From: Natrarchaeobius oligotrophus | GTDB lineage: Archaea > Halobacteriota > Halobacteria > Halobacteriales > Natrialbaceae | Length of the DNA: 64,000 nt | Assembly (NCBI RefSeq): GCF_003841465.1 | Contig: NZ_REFZ01000002.1 | Location: 1-64,000 of the forward strand | Reading direction: 5' to 3' | Part shown: piece by piece, positions 19,752 through 29,721 of the stretch | How the letters are laid out: every line of letters begins with the position of its first letter | Position numbering within the stretch: position 1 is the first letter of the stretch | Position numbers and translations under genes: made by a program | The notes under the pieces: model-generated | The model's input: only the letters and a program-made list of their open reading frames with translations | What the model was told of the DNA's origin: nothing | Database searches by the model: none

Positions 19752-20138
19752 CGCTACGCGCTTGGTTTTCGATTCACCGCTCGTCTGATTCGACCCGCTT
19801 TTTCCACGCCTCAAGTGAGTGATGGCAACGGTTCCCGATCGTCTCGAGTGACGGCCCTACCTCGTGCCCTCGAGTAACGACAACTGCTCCTGATCTGTCT
19901 CCCATCGACGGAAACGTCCCGCCGACCGTCGCGGCTCGCTAGAGACGGTGGGACTACATCCCGTCCAGTCACTCACTCTTCGAGGCCGCTGGTGGCGACG
20001 CAGCCAGCCGACCACGGATTCGATGAACCAGAATTCGCGTCCCACGCGCGCACTCGAGGGACGCACGAGTCAGCGGATCGAGAGGGACGCTCGAGTCGGA
20101 CGAACGCAAGCGTTCCGGACCCAACACAACCGTTCGAA
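19752..20138. other. Gap between convergent genes
   Basis: 387 bases between the PGF-CTERM gene (plus) and the ABC permease (minus). I find no supported coding sequence, RNA or repeat. Confidence 0.4.
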
Positions 20139-21383
20139 TCAGAGCAACTCGAGCGGCGGCGTTCGGCTGATCCGCCAGCCGGTCAGCGCCGCAGAGAGCG
20201 TGCCGATGCCGACGGCGATGAGAAATCCGCCGGCGAGAATCGTCGGCGACAGCTGAACCAGTCCGTCGAATCCGACGACGGCGCTCGCGAGTCGGTCGAG
20301 GAGGTGGGCGGACGGCGAACTGAGCGCGACGCCGAGTGCCCCGCCCAGCGTACCGATCGCGATTCCCTGACCGACGACGGACGCGATCAACAGCGTCGCG
20401 GAGATCCCCTGTGCTCTGAGGACGGCGAACGCCCGCCGCTGTTGGTAGACGACGAGCGCGAGCAGGTTGGCCGTCAGCGCGATTCCCGCACCGACGGCGA
20501 GAATCACCAGCGTCACGCCGGCCGCGAGCACGAGCACCTGCTCCTGGAGGACGGCGTCCAGTTGCTCCTGGTTGGTCCGGATCTCGTATTCGGGGTGTGT
20601 CTCCTCGAGATCCTGCTGGACGGTTTCGGGATCGGCGTCGTCCTCGAGCGTGACCGTGATAAACGTTGCCGGCTCGGTGTGGGTCGTTCCCGTCGCCTGG
20701 TGAAGCTCACTCAGCGGCATGACGACCGTCGGCGTGCCGAGCATCCGCTCGAACGTCGGGGAGATGCCAACGACGGTGACTTCGTTCTCCCGCGCGACGG
20801 CGTACGAGCCGCCGACGTGAATCGTATCCCCCACGTCGACCCCGAGTTGTCGCGCCGTCTCTTCGTCGATCACGACCTCGTTCGTTCGGTCGCCCTCGTA
20901 CGTTCCGTCCGCGTAGTGGGGATCGCCGGGAAACAGCTCTCCGTCCGTAACCTGGACGGTCGATCCGCCACCGGTCGTCCCGGTCGCGACGAACGTTCGG
21001 AACTCGCCGTCGCCCGTTCCGACGTAGACCGTTTCGAACGCCAGCGGAACGGCGTTTCTGACCCCCTCGTGCTCGGAGATCGCCGCAGAGACGTTTCGCG
21101 AATCGTACAGCGTGTTTTCGAATCCGCCGCCGCCGACCGGGGTGATTCGCGTCTCGCCGGCGGTTACCCACAGGTCGCGGTCGGCGGTTTCGAACTGCTG
21201 TTCGCCGGTTTCGACGACGCCCATCCCCACCCCGGCCAGCAGCGTCATCGCGAGCACCGCGAGCGCGATGCCGACGATCGCCATGCCCAGTCGAAGCTTG
21301 TGATGACGAAGCTGACTGACGGTAATTTCTCCGGCCGTCCGGAGGCGTGCGAGCCATCGAACGATTGCGCGTCCCGCCTCCAT
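20139..21383 (-). CDS. ABC transporter permease, MacB/FtsX type (second copy)
   Basis: About 414 residues. One N-terminal helix (LGMAIVGIALAVLAMTLLAG), a large extracytoplasmic MacB-type periplasmic-core-like domain (about 50-270, with GDTIHVGGSYAVARENEVTV), then three helices (LVILAVGAGIALTANLLALV and two more to the C-terminus), the FtsX topology. Such permeases pair with a LolD/MacB ATPase to extract or export lipoproteins or other substrates. The start is ATG 21383 because GGAGG lies nine bases upstream; a GTG at 21419 would overlap the previous gene. It follows the first permease by 22 bases. Confidence 0.8.
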   Translation of the reverse strand: MEAGRAIVRWLARLRTAGEITVSQLRHHKLRLGMAIVGIALAVLAMTLLAGVGMGVVETGEQQFETADRDLWVTAGETRITPVGGGGFENTLYDSRNVSAAISEHEGVRNAVPLAFETVYVGTGDGEFRTFVATGTTGGGSTVQVTDGELFPGDPHYADGTYEGDRTNEVVIDEETARQLGVDVGDTIHVGGSYAVARENEVTVVGISPTFERMLGTPTVVMPLSELHQATGTTHTEPATFITVTLEDDADPETVQQDLEETHPEYEIRTNQEQLDAVLQEQVLVLAAGVTLVILAVGAGIALTANLLALVVYQQRRAFAVLRAQGISATLLIASVVGQGIAIGTLGGALGVALSSPSAHLLDRLASAVVGFDGLVQLSPTILAGGFLIAVGIGTLSAALTGWRISRTPPLELL

Positions 21384-21405
21384 CACGCACACCCTCCGAT
21401 CCCGT

Positions 21406-22623
21406 TCATTCCGGGACACCTCCGGTCACGTGCCTGGTCAACAGCATGACGTACGGGAGCGAGAGCATTCCGACCGCCAGGGCGACGACCGTCCCGTAGA
21501 CGACGAACAGATAGTGAGAGACGGCGATCGGTTCGGTCGTCACCGTCCTCGTCGCGATCTCGTTGACCACCCGGATCACTCCCAACCCACCGACCGAGCC
21601 GACGAGCCCGCCGATCGCGGTCACGATCACCGTCTGGACGCCCGTCAGCGTGAGCTGACTTCGGGTTGTGATTCCGAGTGTTGACATGGTCGCGAGTTGA
21701 TTTCGGTCGGCGACGATCTCCAGGCCGGTCGTCGTCAGCACGAACAGCGTCCCGATGGAGATCGCGACGACGAGTGCGGTCAGCGCGAGCGCGAGCGAGA
21801 GATCCGAATCCGCGACCTGCGTCGCCGTCAGTTCGCCGCGCGTGAGTACCTCGGAAGTCGGATACACCCCTTCGAGGTCGTCCCGCACCGCCGGCGTCGT
21901 CGTCCCCACGACGAACTGGTCGGCCTGATCGTGTTCGCTGGCGCCGGTCAGCGTCTGTAGCTCGCTCAACTGAACGACCGCGACAGGGACGTTGCCGCCG
22001 GCGCTCGAGCCCTCGTCGACGTCGTGGACCGCGAACCGCTCTTCCCCCTCGATCGCGATCTCGTCGCCTCGCTCGGCGTCGAGTAATCCGGCTGCGCCGC
22101 TCGAGAGGACGACCTCGCCCGTCCACTCGCCGTCGTAGGTTCCGTTCGCGTAGTGCGGGTCGTCGTGGCTAAGCGCGTCGGTCGAGACGCCCGCGACGCT
22201 CTCCAGGCCGGGAGCGTTGACGACGCCGACGACGAGGACGAATTCGGATCGATCGTCGCGTTCGATCCGCAACACTTCCGCCAGCACCGGCGACGTAACG
22301 TCGACGCCCTCGTAGCTCCGAATCCGATCGTTGGTTTCGTGAACGGATCCGAACTGCGGCTGGTCGGTTGCGACAAGCAGCGAGCGCTCCCCGTCCGTCT
22401 CCGGAACGATCCAGTAGTCCACGTCGTCGTCGTACACCGTCGTTCCGGTGGCGAGCCCGACGCCGATTCCGGTCACGACGACCAGCAGTGCGATCGTCGC
22501 AGCGACCCCGAGGACGGTGAACTGAACGCGCTGTCGATCCGTCGCCGTCGCTCGAGCGACCGTTCGGCGGACGCCCACCGACAGGAAGCCGACAATCCGC
22601 GTCAAACGCGTTCGAATGCTCAT
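21406..22623 (-). CDS. ABC transporter permease, MacB/FtsX type (first copy)
   Basis: 405 residues with the same layout as the next gene: N-terminal helix (VLGVAATIALLVVVTGIGVG), large external domain (about 65-270), then three helices (SLALALTALVVAISIGTLFV, VIVTAIGGLVGSVGGLGVI, YGTVVALAVGMLSLPYVML). The two permeases presumably form a heterodimer on the ATPase encoded immediately upstream; the ATG overlaps that gene's stop by four bases. The substrate is unknown, but lipoproteins or surface molecules are possible from the family and the surroundings. Confidence 0.82.
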   Translation of the reverse strand: MSIRTRLTRIVGFLSVGVRRTVARATATDRQRVQFTVLGVAATIALLVVVTGIGVGLATGTTVYDDDVDYWIVPETDGERSLLVATDQPQFGSVHETNDRIRSYEGVDVTSPVLAEVLRIERDDRSEFVLVVGVVNAPGLESVAGVSTDALSHDDPHYANGTYDGEWTGEVVLSSGAAGLLDAERGDEIAIEGEERFAVHDVDEGSSAGGNVPVAVVQLSELQTLTGASEHDQADQFVVGTTTPAVRDDLEGVYPTSEVLTRGELTATQVADSDLSLALALTALVVAISIGTLFVLTTTGLEIVADRNQLATMSTLGITTRSQLTLTGVQTVIVTAIGGLVGSVGGLGVIRVVNEIATRTVTTEPIAVSHYLFVVYGTVVALAVGMLSLPYVMLLTRHVTGGVPE

Positions 22624-23435
22624 TCGTGGAACTCGGCGACGGTCCGTTCACCGCTGCGGTGGTCGACGACGCCTTTCTCGTCCGGCCGTGGATCGTCGAC
22701 GACGCGGCCGTCGTGGAGTTTCACTACCCGATCCGAGATCGCCAGCGTCTCCTCGTCGTGGGAGGCCAGCACGATCGCCCGGTCGTCGGTCGCGCGCTCG
22801 AACTCCTCGAGCACCCGCCGGCCGGTGTCGGTGTCCAGCTCCCCCGTCGGTTCGTCGGCGACGACGAGCGTCGGATCGGTGACGAGCGCCCGTGCGATCG
22901 CCACCCGTTGCTGTTCGCCCCCGCTGAGTTCACCCGGTCGGTGTCCGGTTCGATCCCCGAGGCCGACGCGCTCGAGCAACGTTTCGGCCCGCTGGCGTCG
23001 CGTCCGTCGTCCGACGCCCAGTTCGACCAGCGGCAGCGCGACGTTCGCCCGCGCCGAAAGCGACTCGAGCAAGTGAAAGTGTTGAAAGACGATGCCGACG
23101 TGCTCGAGTCTGAGTCGGGTTCGCTGTCGGTTCGACAGCGACGCGACGTCGCGTCCCTGGAATCGAACCGTTCCCTCCGTCGGTACCTCGAGACCGGCGA
23201 GGAGGTGGAGCAGCGTCGACTTCCCGCTCCCGCTCGGGCCGGACAGGCCGACGATTTCGCCCGTTTCGATTTCGATCGAGACGTCGTCGACCGCGGTCAC
23301 TGTGGGCGGAGCCGATCGGCCGAGGAGTCGACCGATTCGGCCGGGCTCGGAGCCGCGGATGAACACTTTCGTCACGTCTGTCGCGCTCGCGACCGGTGGA
23401 GGGGACGCTCGATTCGCGCTCGCGGGACCAGCCAT
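22620..23435 (-). CDS. ABC transporter ATP-binding protein, LolD/MacB type
   Basis: 271 residues. Walker A GPSGSGKST (66-74), signature LSGGEQQRVAIARAL, Walker B LVVADEPTGELD, then the H-loop ASHD. The TGELD variant of the D-loop and the overall length are those of LolD/MacB ATPases. A 30-residue N-terminal extension precedes the first strand. It is the first gene of a three-gene operon with both permeases, so the transporter is complete apart from any accessory adaptor. It is transcribed divergently from the DUF58 operon. Confidence 0.93.
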   Translation of the reverse strand: MAGPASANRASPPPVASATDVTKVFIRGSEPGRIGRLLGRSAPPTVTAVDDVSIEIETGEIVGLSGPSGSGKSTLLHLLAGLEVPTEGTVRFQGRDVASLSNRQRTRLRLEHVGIVFQHFHLLESLSARANVALPLVELGVGRRTRRQRAETLLERVGLGDRTGHRPGELSGGEQQRVAIARALVTDPTLVVADEPTGELDTDTGRRVLEEFERATDDRAIVLASHDEETLAISDRVVKLHDGRVVDDPRPDEKGVVDHRSGERTVAEFHE

Positions 23436-23605
23436 ACGGATGACAGACGGCTACAGCAAAGTAACATTCCCGGTTTGACAGTGGCGCTCGGATCGTCCGC
23501 CCGAGCGACGGCTTCGGTCGGAGACTGTGGGCACTCGCGTCCGATCGACGGACGTCGCTGCTCGTAACCAGTAAGTTCAACACGGCCCCGTGACTCATCT
23601 GGAAT

Positions 23606-25144
23606 ATGCGTCCGACGCGCCGATCGTTGGAAAGCGGCCTCCTCGCGGTACTCCTGGCCGCCCTCGCCGTTCTGTTCGACCAGCCCATCTTACTCGGCGC
23701 GACGGCGACTATCGGCGCGTTCCTCGTCGGACGACAGTATCGGTTCGTTCGAGCCGTCACCGGGGTGAACGACACGCTGACCGTCGAGCAGTCGCCGACG
23801 ACCGCGAGCGTTCGTCGGGACGACTCGATCGACGTGACGATCGTCGCCTCGCTCGAGCCGTCGCCGCTCGCGCTCGAACTCTCGCCGGGGTTGCCGACCG
23901 GCGTGACGGTTGCCGACACGACGGAGTCCACCGCCGACGAACTCGAATTCGCGCTCGAGCCCGGCGAGACGCGAGCCACCAGGACGGTGACCGTCACCTG
24001 TCCCGTCGTCGGCCGACAGCCGTTCGAACCCGCGACCGTGACGGCGACGGACGGCTGGTTCACCGAATCGATTCCGGCCGGTTCGACGCCGACGATCACG
24101 GTCGAGCCACGCGGTCCCCGAACCGTCCACGTCGGCGCCGGCGGCGACCGTGCGTCGGTCGTACAGGGGCGACACGACTCCGGCCGGACCGGATCGGGAC
24201 TGACGCCGGCGGAACTCCGCGAGTACGTCCCCGGCGACACGGTCGCCAGGATCGACTGGAACGCGACCGCGCGTCTGTCGACGCCCCACGTTCGAGAGTA
24301 CGAATCCGAAACCGATCGACCGACCGTGTTGCTCGTCGACCACCGCGACCCCCTCGGGACGGGACCGACCGACGAGACGAAACTCGACTACCTCCGTGAC
24401 GTCGCCCTCACGATCGTCCGGAGTGCTCGCGAGCTGGGGGATCCGCTCGCCCTGGTCACGGTCGGCGAAGAGGGCATCACCGAACGCGTGTCACTTTCGA
24501 CGGAGCCGGCGCAGTACCGCCGGATTCGAACCCGACTCTTCGACCTCGAGCCGACCGCCGGCGAACCGTCGCGATCGATCGGTCCGGAGGCTTCGTCCCC
24601 GCGATCGAAACGGGAGCGATTACCGTCCGCGTCGCTGGTGGGTACAGCGAGTGCCACACTGCGGTTCGAGCCAACGCCCGCATCCGAAGCGGTCCGTACG
24701 CTCGACGGCGGAGAACGGGACGCGTTTGGTCGAACCCTCCGTCCGTTTTACGCGGATCGGCGACGGTATCGCGAGCGCACCGACGGCGATCCGCTTGCGG
24801 CGGCCGTTCGGTCGACGCTCGAGGATCGACGATCCAGCCCGTGGCTCATCCTGTGTACCGACGACGCCAGTCCGAGGGAACTGCGCGACGCGATTCGAAT
24901 CGCTCGCGAACGCGATCGAGAACTGCTGGTGTTACTCGCGCCGACCGTCCTGTTCGAACCCGGCGAGTTGTCCGATCTCGAGGCCGCGTACGAGTCGTAC
25001 CTCGCCTTCGAGGAGTTCCGACGCCACCTGGATGGACTCGACGGCGTCACCGCACTCGAGGTCGCGCCGGACGATCGGATCGCGACCCTGCTCGCGGCGG
25101 GACGCGAGCGCCGGCGAGCAGCCGTCGCGGAGGGTGAGCGATGA
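23606..25144 (+). CDS. DUF58 domain protein
   Basis: 512 residues. Two short N-terminal hydrophobic segments (LLAVLLAALAVLFDQPILLG), a beta-sandwich of about 170 residues, then the DUF58 signature (LREYVPGDTVARIDWNATAR, then LSTPHVREYESETDRP) and a VWA-like fold. DUF58 proteins are partners of MoxR ATPases; the MoxR of this window is at 12231-13232. The last four bases overlap the next gene, so it leads a three-gene operon. Confidence 0.85.
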   Translation: MRPTRRSLESGLLAVLLAALAVLFDQPILLGATATIGAFLVGRQYRFVRAVTGVNDTLTVEQSPTTASVRRDDSIDVTIVASLEPSPLALELSPGLPTGVTVADTTESTADELEFALEPGETRATRTVTVTCPVVGRQPFEPATVTATDGWFTESIPAGSTPTITVEPRGPRTVHVGAGGDRASVVQGRHDSGRTGSGLTPAELREYVPGDTVARIDWNATARLSTPHVREYESETDRPTVLLVDHRDPLGTGPTDETKLDYLRDVALTIVRSARELGDPLALVTVGEEGITERVSLSTEPAQYRRIRTRLFDLEPTAGEPSRSIGPEASSPRSKRERLPSASLVGTASATLRFEPTPASEAVRTLDGGERDAFGRTLRPFYADRRRYRERTDGDPLAAAVRSTLEDRRSSPWLILCTDDASPRELRDAIRIARERDRELLVLLAPTVLFEPGELSDLEAAYESYLAFEEFRRHLDGLDGVTALEVAPDDRIATLLAAGRERRRAAVAEGER

Positions 25145-25827
25145 TCGGCGATCGCGGCAACTCGAGCAGTGACTGGGCTGACTCGAGCGACGACCACGGG
25201 GGCACGAGTGACGATCGTGGTCACTCGAACGCAGACCGTGACCGCTCGGGCAGTGGCCGGGAGCACGCGAACGAAAACCGCAGGAATGCGATCGAAGACG
25301 GTGGTGCGGACGTCGGATCGACGGTCGGCGCGTCGATCTTCGCCTGGGTGCGTGACCGGCTGGAGACGGCCGCGGCTCTCGTCGTCGTCGGCTGTTTCAC
25401 CGTCGCGTTCGGTCCACCGGGGGCTCTCGCGGGAATCACGACGGCCATCGTCTGGTACGCCCTCGGCGTCCCTTATGCGCTCGCCGTCGGCCACGTGCTG
25501 TTAGTCGTACTCGTCGCCGGTGACTTCGGGAGCGGTATCGACGTCGCGATCGTGATAACCGGTTTCGTCACGCTCTGTGTCGTCGGCGTCGGTGCCGCTC
25601 GAGCCTCCTTCCCCGAGGTGTTCGTTGCGCTGTGCGCGGTTATCGGCAGCGGCGCGATCGCCTGGGGCGTCTCCGACCGCTCGCTTCCGATCGCCGCCGC
25701 CGTAACGCTTCTGTCGCTTTTCGGCGCGAGCTACGTCCTCCATCGGTACGAACTCGTCGCGCTCGAGCTCGTTCCCGATTCGAATCACGAGACGACCGAG
25801 ACGACGCCTTCCGAGACGGAGTTATGA
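25141..25827 (+). CDS. Membrane protein of the DUF58 operon
   Basis: 228 residues. The first 60 residues are polar and rich in Ser, Asp, Arg and Asn, then there are several closely packed hydrophobic helices (about 75-195: AAALVVVGCFTVAFGPPGAL, VALCAVIGSGAIAWG) and a short acidic tail. No family is recognised with confidence. It overlaps both neighbours by four bases, so it is probably a membrane subunit working with DUF58. Confidence 0.7.
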   Translation: MIGDRGNSSSDWADSSDDHGGTSDDRGHSNADRDRSGSGREHANENRRNAIEDGGADVGSTVGASIFAWVRDRLETAAALVVVGCFTVAFGPPGALAGITTAIVWYALGVPYALAVGHVLLVVLVAGDFGSGIDVAIVITGFVTLCVVGVGAARASFPEVFVALCAVIGSGAIAWGVSDRSLPIAAAVTLLSLFGASYVLHRYELVALELVPDSNHETTETTPSETEL

Positions 25828-26714
25828 CCAACGAGACGACGATCGAGCCGACCGACGCCGACGCGGATCTGTCACCGACGGAATCGAACGCCGCTGACGA
25901 AATCGACGACGCGACGCGGGCGAAGCTACTCGCAGCGGAGAACCGTCGCCTCCGGGAGGCCTACGCCCGATCCAGGCGGTCCCGGTATCGAAAGACGGCC
26001 GCCGCGCTCGCCGTCGTCGGTCTCCTCGCGCTCGCGTTGGGCGCTCTCGCCCCCTCGGTTCGGGAGGTGTTGATCACCCTCGGGATGACGGGGGTGTTCG
26101 CCGCGGCGGTCACCTACTTCCTCACGCCGGGGCGGTTCGTCTCGGCCGATGTCGGCGATCGTATCTACGCCGCACACGCGACCAATGGGGCCCAGATCGT
26201 CGACGAACTCGGGCTGCGTGACGATCGTCTCTATCTTCCGGACGGCGACGGACGTGCGCGACTGTACGTGCCGTCCTCGAGCGATCCCGACCTCGACTCC
26301 GTCGCCGATCGTCGAGCGACGACCGACGGACCGTTCGTCTTGTCGGAGCCGCGACGCGGCGTTCTCCTCGAGTCGACGGGCGCTCCCTTGCTCGCGGAGT
26401 TCGAAGCGGGATTGCCGGGCGAACTCGGTGCGACGCCGACCACGATCGCCGCGCAACTCTGTGACGGACTGGTCGAACAGTTCGAACTCGCCGCGAGCGC
26501 GGACCCGGACGTCGATCCAGCCGGTGGTCGCGTTACCGTCGCCGTCGAAAATACTGCGTTCGGATCGCTCGATCGGTTCGATCACCCGATTCCGGCGTTT
26601 CTCGCGGTCGGTCTCGCGGTCGGTCTCGAGCGCCCGGTTCGACTCGAGGTCGCGCCCGGCGGGGAACGGGCTGACTGGCTCGTCACGTGCCGCTTCGAAA
26701 CCCGATCCGGCTGA
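25824..26714 (+). CDS. Membrane-anchored protein of the DUF58 operon
   Basis: About 296 residues from ATG 25824, which overlaps the previous stop (ATGA); the frame is open much further upstream but that part is the shadow of the neighbour. A coiled acidic N-terminus (LLAAENRRLREAYARSRRSR) precedes two helices (about 60-105: LAVVGLLALALGALAP, LITLGMTGVFAAAVTYFL) and a soluble alpha/beta domain (110-296). I do not recognise the family. It converges on glmS with a nine-base gap. Confidence 0.7.
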   Translation: MTNETTIEPTDADADLSPTESNAADEIDDATRAKLLAAENRRLREAYARSRRSRYRKTAAALAVVGLLALALGALAPSVREVLITLGMTGVFAAAVTYFLTPGRFVSADVGDRIYAAHATNGAQIVDELGLRDDRLYLPDGDGRARLYVPSSSDPDLDSVADRRATTDGPFVLSEPRRGVLLESTGAPLLAEFEAGLPGELGATPTTIAAQLCDGLVEQFELAASADPDVDPAGGRVTVAVENTAFGSLDRFDHPIPAFLAVGLAVGLERPVRLEVAPGGERADWLVTCRFETRSG

Positions 26715-26723
26715 TCGATCCGG

Positions 26724-28514
26724 TCACTCCACGGTGACGCTTTTCGCCAGATTTCGGGGCTTGTCGATCGACCGACCGAGCCCGTTCGCGACCCAGTACG
26801 ATACCAGCTGTAACTGGACGTTGGCCAGGATCGGCGTGAATCGGGGACCCGCCGCGGGAACCTCGAGAACGTGATCCGCGTACTGGGCGACGTCGGAGGA
26901 CGAATCGGTCACCGCCACGACCGGCGCGTTCCTCGCCTCGACTTCTTTGACGTTTCCGAGCGTCTTGGACGCGTTCGCGTCGCCGGTGATCGTCGCGAAC
27001 ACGGGGGTGTTCTCGGTTACGAGCGCGAGCGGGCCGTGTTTGAGCTCGCCGGCGGCGAACCCTTCGGCGTGTTTGTACGTGATCTCTTTCATCTTCAACG
27101 CGCCCTCGAGAGCAACTGGCGCGTCGTACCCGCGTCCGATGAAGAAGTACGCCTCCGCGTCCGCGTAGGCTTCCGCGACCGTCCGTGCGTTCGACTCGTC
27201 CAGCACTCGCTGAAGCTGGTCGGGTAAATCTCGCAGTCGTCTGATCTCCTGGCTCGAGTACTGTCCCGAGAGGACGCCCGTAAGCAGCGCGAGCGATACC
27301 TGTTGGCTCGCGAACGTCTTCGTCGCGGCGACGCCGATCTCGGGACCGGCCCGGATGTACATCACGTAATCGCACTCCCGTGCGGCCGAACTGCCGACGC
27401 CGTTCGTGAGTGCGAGCGTCGTCGCACCGGCACGGTTCGCCGCCCGCAATGCGTTCATCGTATCCGCCGTCTCCCCGCTCTGAGTGACCCCGATTACGAG
27501 CGTGTCGCCTCCGACGGGTTGCATCTCGGTGTCGTATTCGCTCGCCAGGAAACACTGCGCGCGGATTCCCTGCTCGCGTAGCAGTCGCGCCCCGTACAGC
27601 GACGCGTGATACGACGTTCCGCAAGCGACGAACTGCACCGGCCCGTCGTGGTCCAGTTCGTCTAACTCCGAGACGGAGACGGTCGCGTCCATCTCGGTGA
27701 CGCGTTCGCGGAGGCACTTTCGAATCGCGTTCGGTTGCTCGTGGATTTCCTTGAGCATGTAGTGGTCGTAGCCGCTCTTGCCGGCGTCTTCGGGATCCCA
27801 CTCGATCGTCTCCACGGCCGTGTCGACGACCGCACCGCGCGGATCCGTGACGACGTACCCCGTCGGATCCACGCGGGCGAACTGCCCGTCCTCGAGGTAG
27901 ACGACGCGGTCGGTGTACTCGATGAACGCCGGAGCGTCGCTCGCGAGGTAGTAGCCCTCGTCGCCGATTCCCAGGATGAGCGGCGACTCGTGACGGGCGG
28001 CGTAGACCGTTTCGCCGCCGCTGAAGACGGCCGCGACGGCGTAGCTCCCTTCCAGCCGTCGGATCGCTTGCCGAAATGCTTCCTCGCAACCGGCGCCTTC
28101 CGCGCGCGCGGCTTTGATCAGGTGCGGAATGACCTCCGTGTCCGTTTCGCTGTCGAACTCGTGTCCGTCGGCCTCGAGTTCCGATCGAAGCGTCCGGTAG
28201 TTCTCGATGATTCCGTTGTGAACGACCGCGATCGAATCGACGCAATCGGTGTGGGGGTGTGCGTTCTCGTCCGACGGTGGGCCGTGTGTGCTCCAGCGCG
28301 TGTGTCCGATTCCGGACGTTCCCTCGAGTCGCTCGTCGGCGATTGCGGCTTCGAGCGCGGTCACTTCCCCCTCTCGCTTGTGGATCGCGAGCGACGAGTT
28401 CGAGACGGCGAGGCCCGCGGAGTCGTAGCCCCGGTACTCGAGCCCCGAGAGCCCGGTCATGAGAACGTCGACGACGCTCTCGTCCGTTCCGGTGTAGCCG
28501 ATGATTCCGCACAT
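26724..28514 (-). CDS. glmS: Glutamine-fructose-6-phosphate aminotransferase
   Basis: 596 residues. It makes glucosamine-6-phosphate from fructose-6-phosphate and glutamine, the first step to UDP-GlcNAc. The N-terminus MCGIIGYTG supplies the catalytic Cys2 of the glutaminase domain (about 1-220), followed by two SIS sugar-isomerase domains (about 280-410 and 450-590; CGTSYHASLYGARLL, then VTQSGETADT). The length matches the bacterial enzyme. Its ATG shares one base with the stop of the upstream nucleotidyltransferase gene, so the two are one operon. Confidence 0.96.
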   Translation of the reverse strand: MCGIIGYTGTDESVVDVLMTGLSGLEYRGYDSAGLAVSNSSLAIHKREGEVTALEAAIADERLEGTSGIGHTRWSTHGPPSDENAHPHTDCVDSIAVVHNGIIENYRTLRSELEADGHEFDSETDTEVIPHLIKAARAEGAGCEEAFRQAIRRLEGSYAVAAVFSGGETVYAARHESPLILGIGDEGYYLASDAPAFIEYTDRVVYLEDGQFARVDPTGYVVTDPRGAVVDTAVETIEWDPEDAGKSGYDHYMLKEIHEQPNAIRKCLRERVTEMDATVSVSELDELDHDGPVQFVACGTSYHASLYGARLLREQGIRAQCFLASEYDTEMQPVGGDTLVIGVTQSGETADTMNALRAANRAGATTLALTNGVGSSAARECDYVMYIRAGPEIGVAATKTFASQQVSLALLTGVLSGQYSSQEIRRLRDLPDQLQRVLDESNARTVAEAYADAEAYFFIGRGYDAPVALEGALKMKEITYKHAEGFAAGELKHGPLALVTENTPVFATITGDANASKTLGNVKEVEARNAPVVAVTDSSSDVAQYADHVLEVPAAGPRFTPILANVQLQLVSYWVANGLGRSIDKPRNLAKSVTVE

Positions 28515-29698
28515 TACGTTCGTACCTCGGTTTCCTCGGGTAGGGTTCCTCGAACCGTCGTACCGGCGGACACGTTCGAATCGGGCCCGACGATCGTTCC
28601 CGGAACGTACGTGTTCGCGCCCCTGTCGTGGACGCGGTCGGCCAGCAACGCGCCGAGGCGCTCGTCCTGAAAGACGCGGTCACCCACCCGAACGTCGCCG
28701 GGTCCGCCAGGAATCGTCGTCCCGGCTCCGACGACGACTCCGACGCCGGTGACGGACTCGACCACCGTCGCGTTCGGGCCGATTCGCGCGTCCATGTCGA
28801 CGACGCTCCGTTCGACGACGGCGTTCGATTCGACCGTTACGTTCTCTCCCAGACACGCGTACGGTCCGACGACGGCCCCCGGGCCGATTTCACAGTCCGG
28901 TGCGATGATGACCGGTTCGCGGACGACTGCGGACTCGTGAACCGTCGCCGAGGTCGCCACACTTTCCCGTCGACGTCCGTCGACGAGCCCGCTCTCGAAG
29001 AGGTCGAACGAGACGTCGAGCAGGTCCCACGGATACGTCGCGTCCACCCAGAGCCCGTCCGAGACGACGCCGCGAACGATCGCGTCGGACCGGAGTAACT
29101 CCGTGATTCCATCCGGTAGCGACTGTTCGCCCGCACGCGCTCCGACCGAACGGATCGCGTCGAAGATCTCCGGCTCGAAGACGTACACACCGGCGTTCAA
29201 CCGATGATTTCCGTCCGTTTCGGGATTTTCGGTGACGTCGGTGACGTCGCCGTTCTCGAGGAGGACGCCGCCGTACTCCTCGACGTCGCGATTGTTGAGA
29301 ACCCCGACCGTCGCTGTGGCTGTTTCGGTGTGACCCTCGAGGACGTCGCTGATGATGCGTTTCGCGACGAGTTGGTCGCCGTTGACGACCAGTATCGTTC
29401 CGTCGACTGCAGACTCGGCTTCGAGAAGTGCGTGTCCGCTTCCGAGTTGTTGCTCCTGGATTGCGTACGTCAATGGAACGTTCCGATACGTCGGACCGAA
29501 GTACGCCTGAACCCGGTTCTTTCCGTAGCCGACGACGACGGTGATGTCCGTCACCCCGACGTCGATGAGCTGATCGAAGACGCGCTCGAGAATCGGGGTC
29601 GTCGCCGCCGGCAGCAACGGTTTCGGCCGATGGCGGGTCAGTGGCCGCAACCGCGTTCCCTCACCGGCTGCGAGGACGACGGCGGAGATCGAATCCAT
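28514..29698 (-). CDS. GlmU-like sugar nucleotidyltransferase/acetyltransferase
   Basis: 394 residues. The N-terminal nucleotidyltransferase has the signature LAAGEGTRLRPLTRHRPKPL and GDQLVAKRII; the C-terminal part (about 245-394) is a left-handed beta-helix of hexapeptide repeats (GPYACLGENVTVESNAVVER). This is the bifunctional glucosamine-1-phosphate acetyltransferase/UDP-GlcNAc pyrophosphorylase plan. It is coupled to glmS by overlap, which supports a role in UDP-GlcNAc supply; a dTDP-glucose-type specificity cannot be excluded from sequence alone. The mRNA appears leaderless (TATA at 29722). Confidence 0.85.
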   Translation of the reverse strand: MDSISAVVLAAGEGTRLRPLTRHRPKPLLPAATTPILERVFDQLIDVGVTDITVVVGYGKNRVQAYFGPTYRNVPLTYAIQEQQLGSGHALLEAESAVDGTILVVNGDQLVAKRIISDVLEGHTETATATVGVLNNRDVEEYGGVLLENGDVTDVTENPETDGNHRLNAGVYVFEPEIFDAIRSVGARAGEQSLPDGITELLRSDAIVRGVVSDGLWVDATYPWDLLDVSFDLFESGLVDGRRRESVATSATVHESAVVREPVIIAPDCEIGPGAVVGPYACLGENVTVESNAVVERSVVDMDARIGPNATVVESVTGVGVVVGAGTTIPGGPGDVRVGDRVFQDERLGALLADRVHDRGANTYVPGTIVGPDSNVSAGTTVRGTLPEETEVRT

Positions 29699-29721
29699 GG
29701 TGGGTCATTCGAGCACAGCTA

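Noticed and set aside
17829-19814. 661-residue minus-strand open frame over the PGF-CTERM gene
   Set aside because: Antisense shadow; the plus-strand gene has domains and an anchor, and this one has only Arg/Val-rich low-complexity sequence.
26683-28683. 666-residue minus-strand frame over glmS
   Set aside because: Out-of-frame reading of a clear glmS gene, made possible by high GC.
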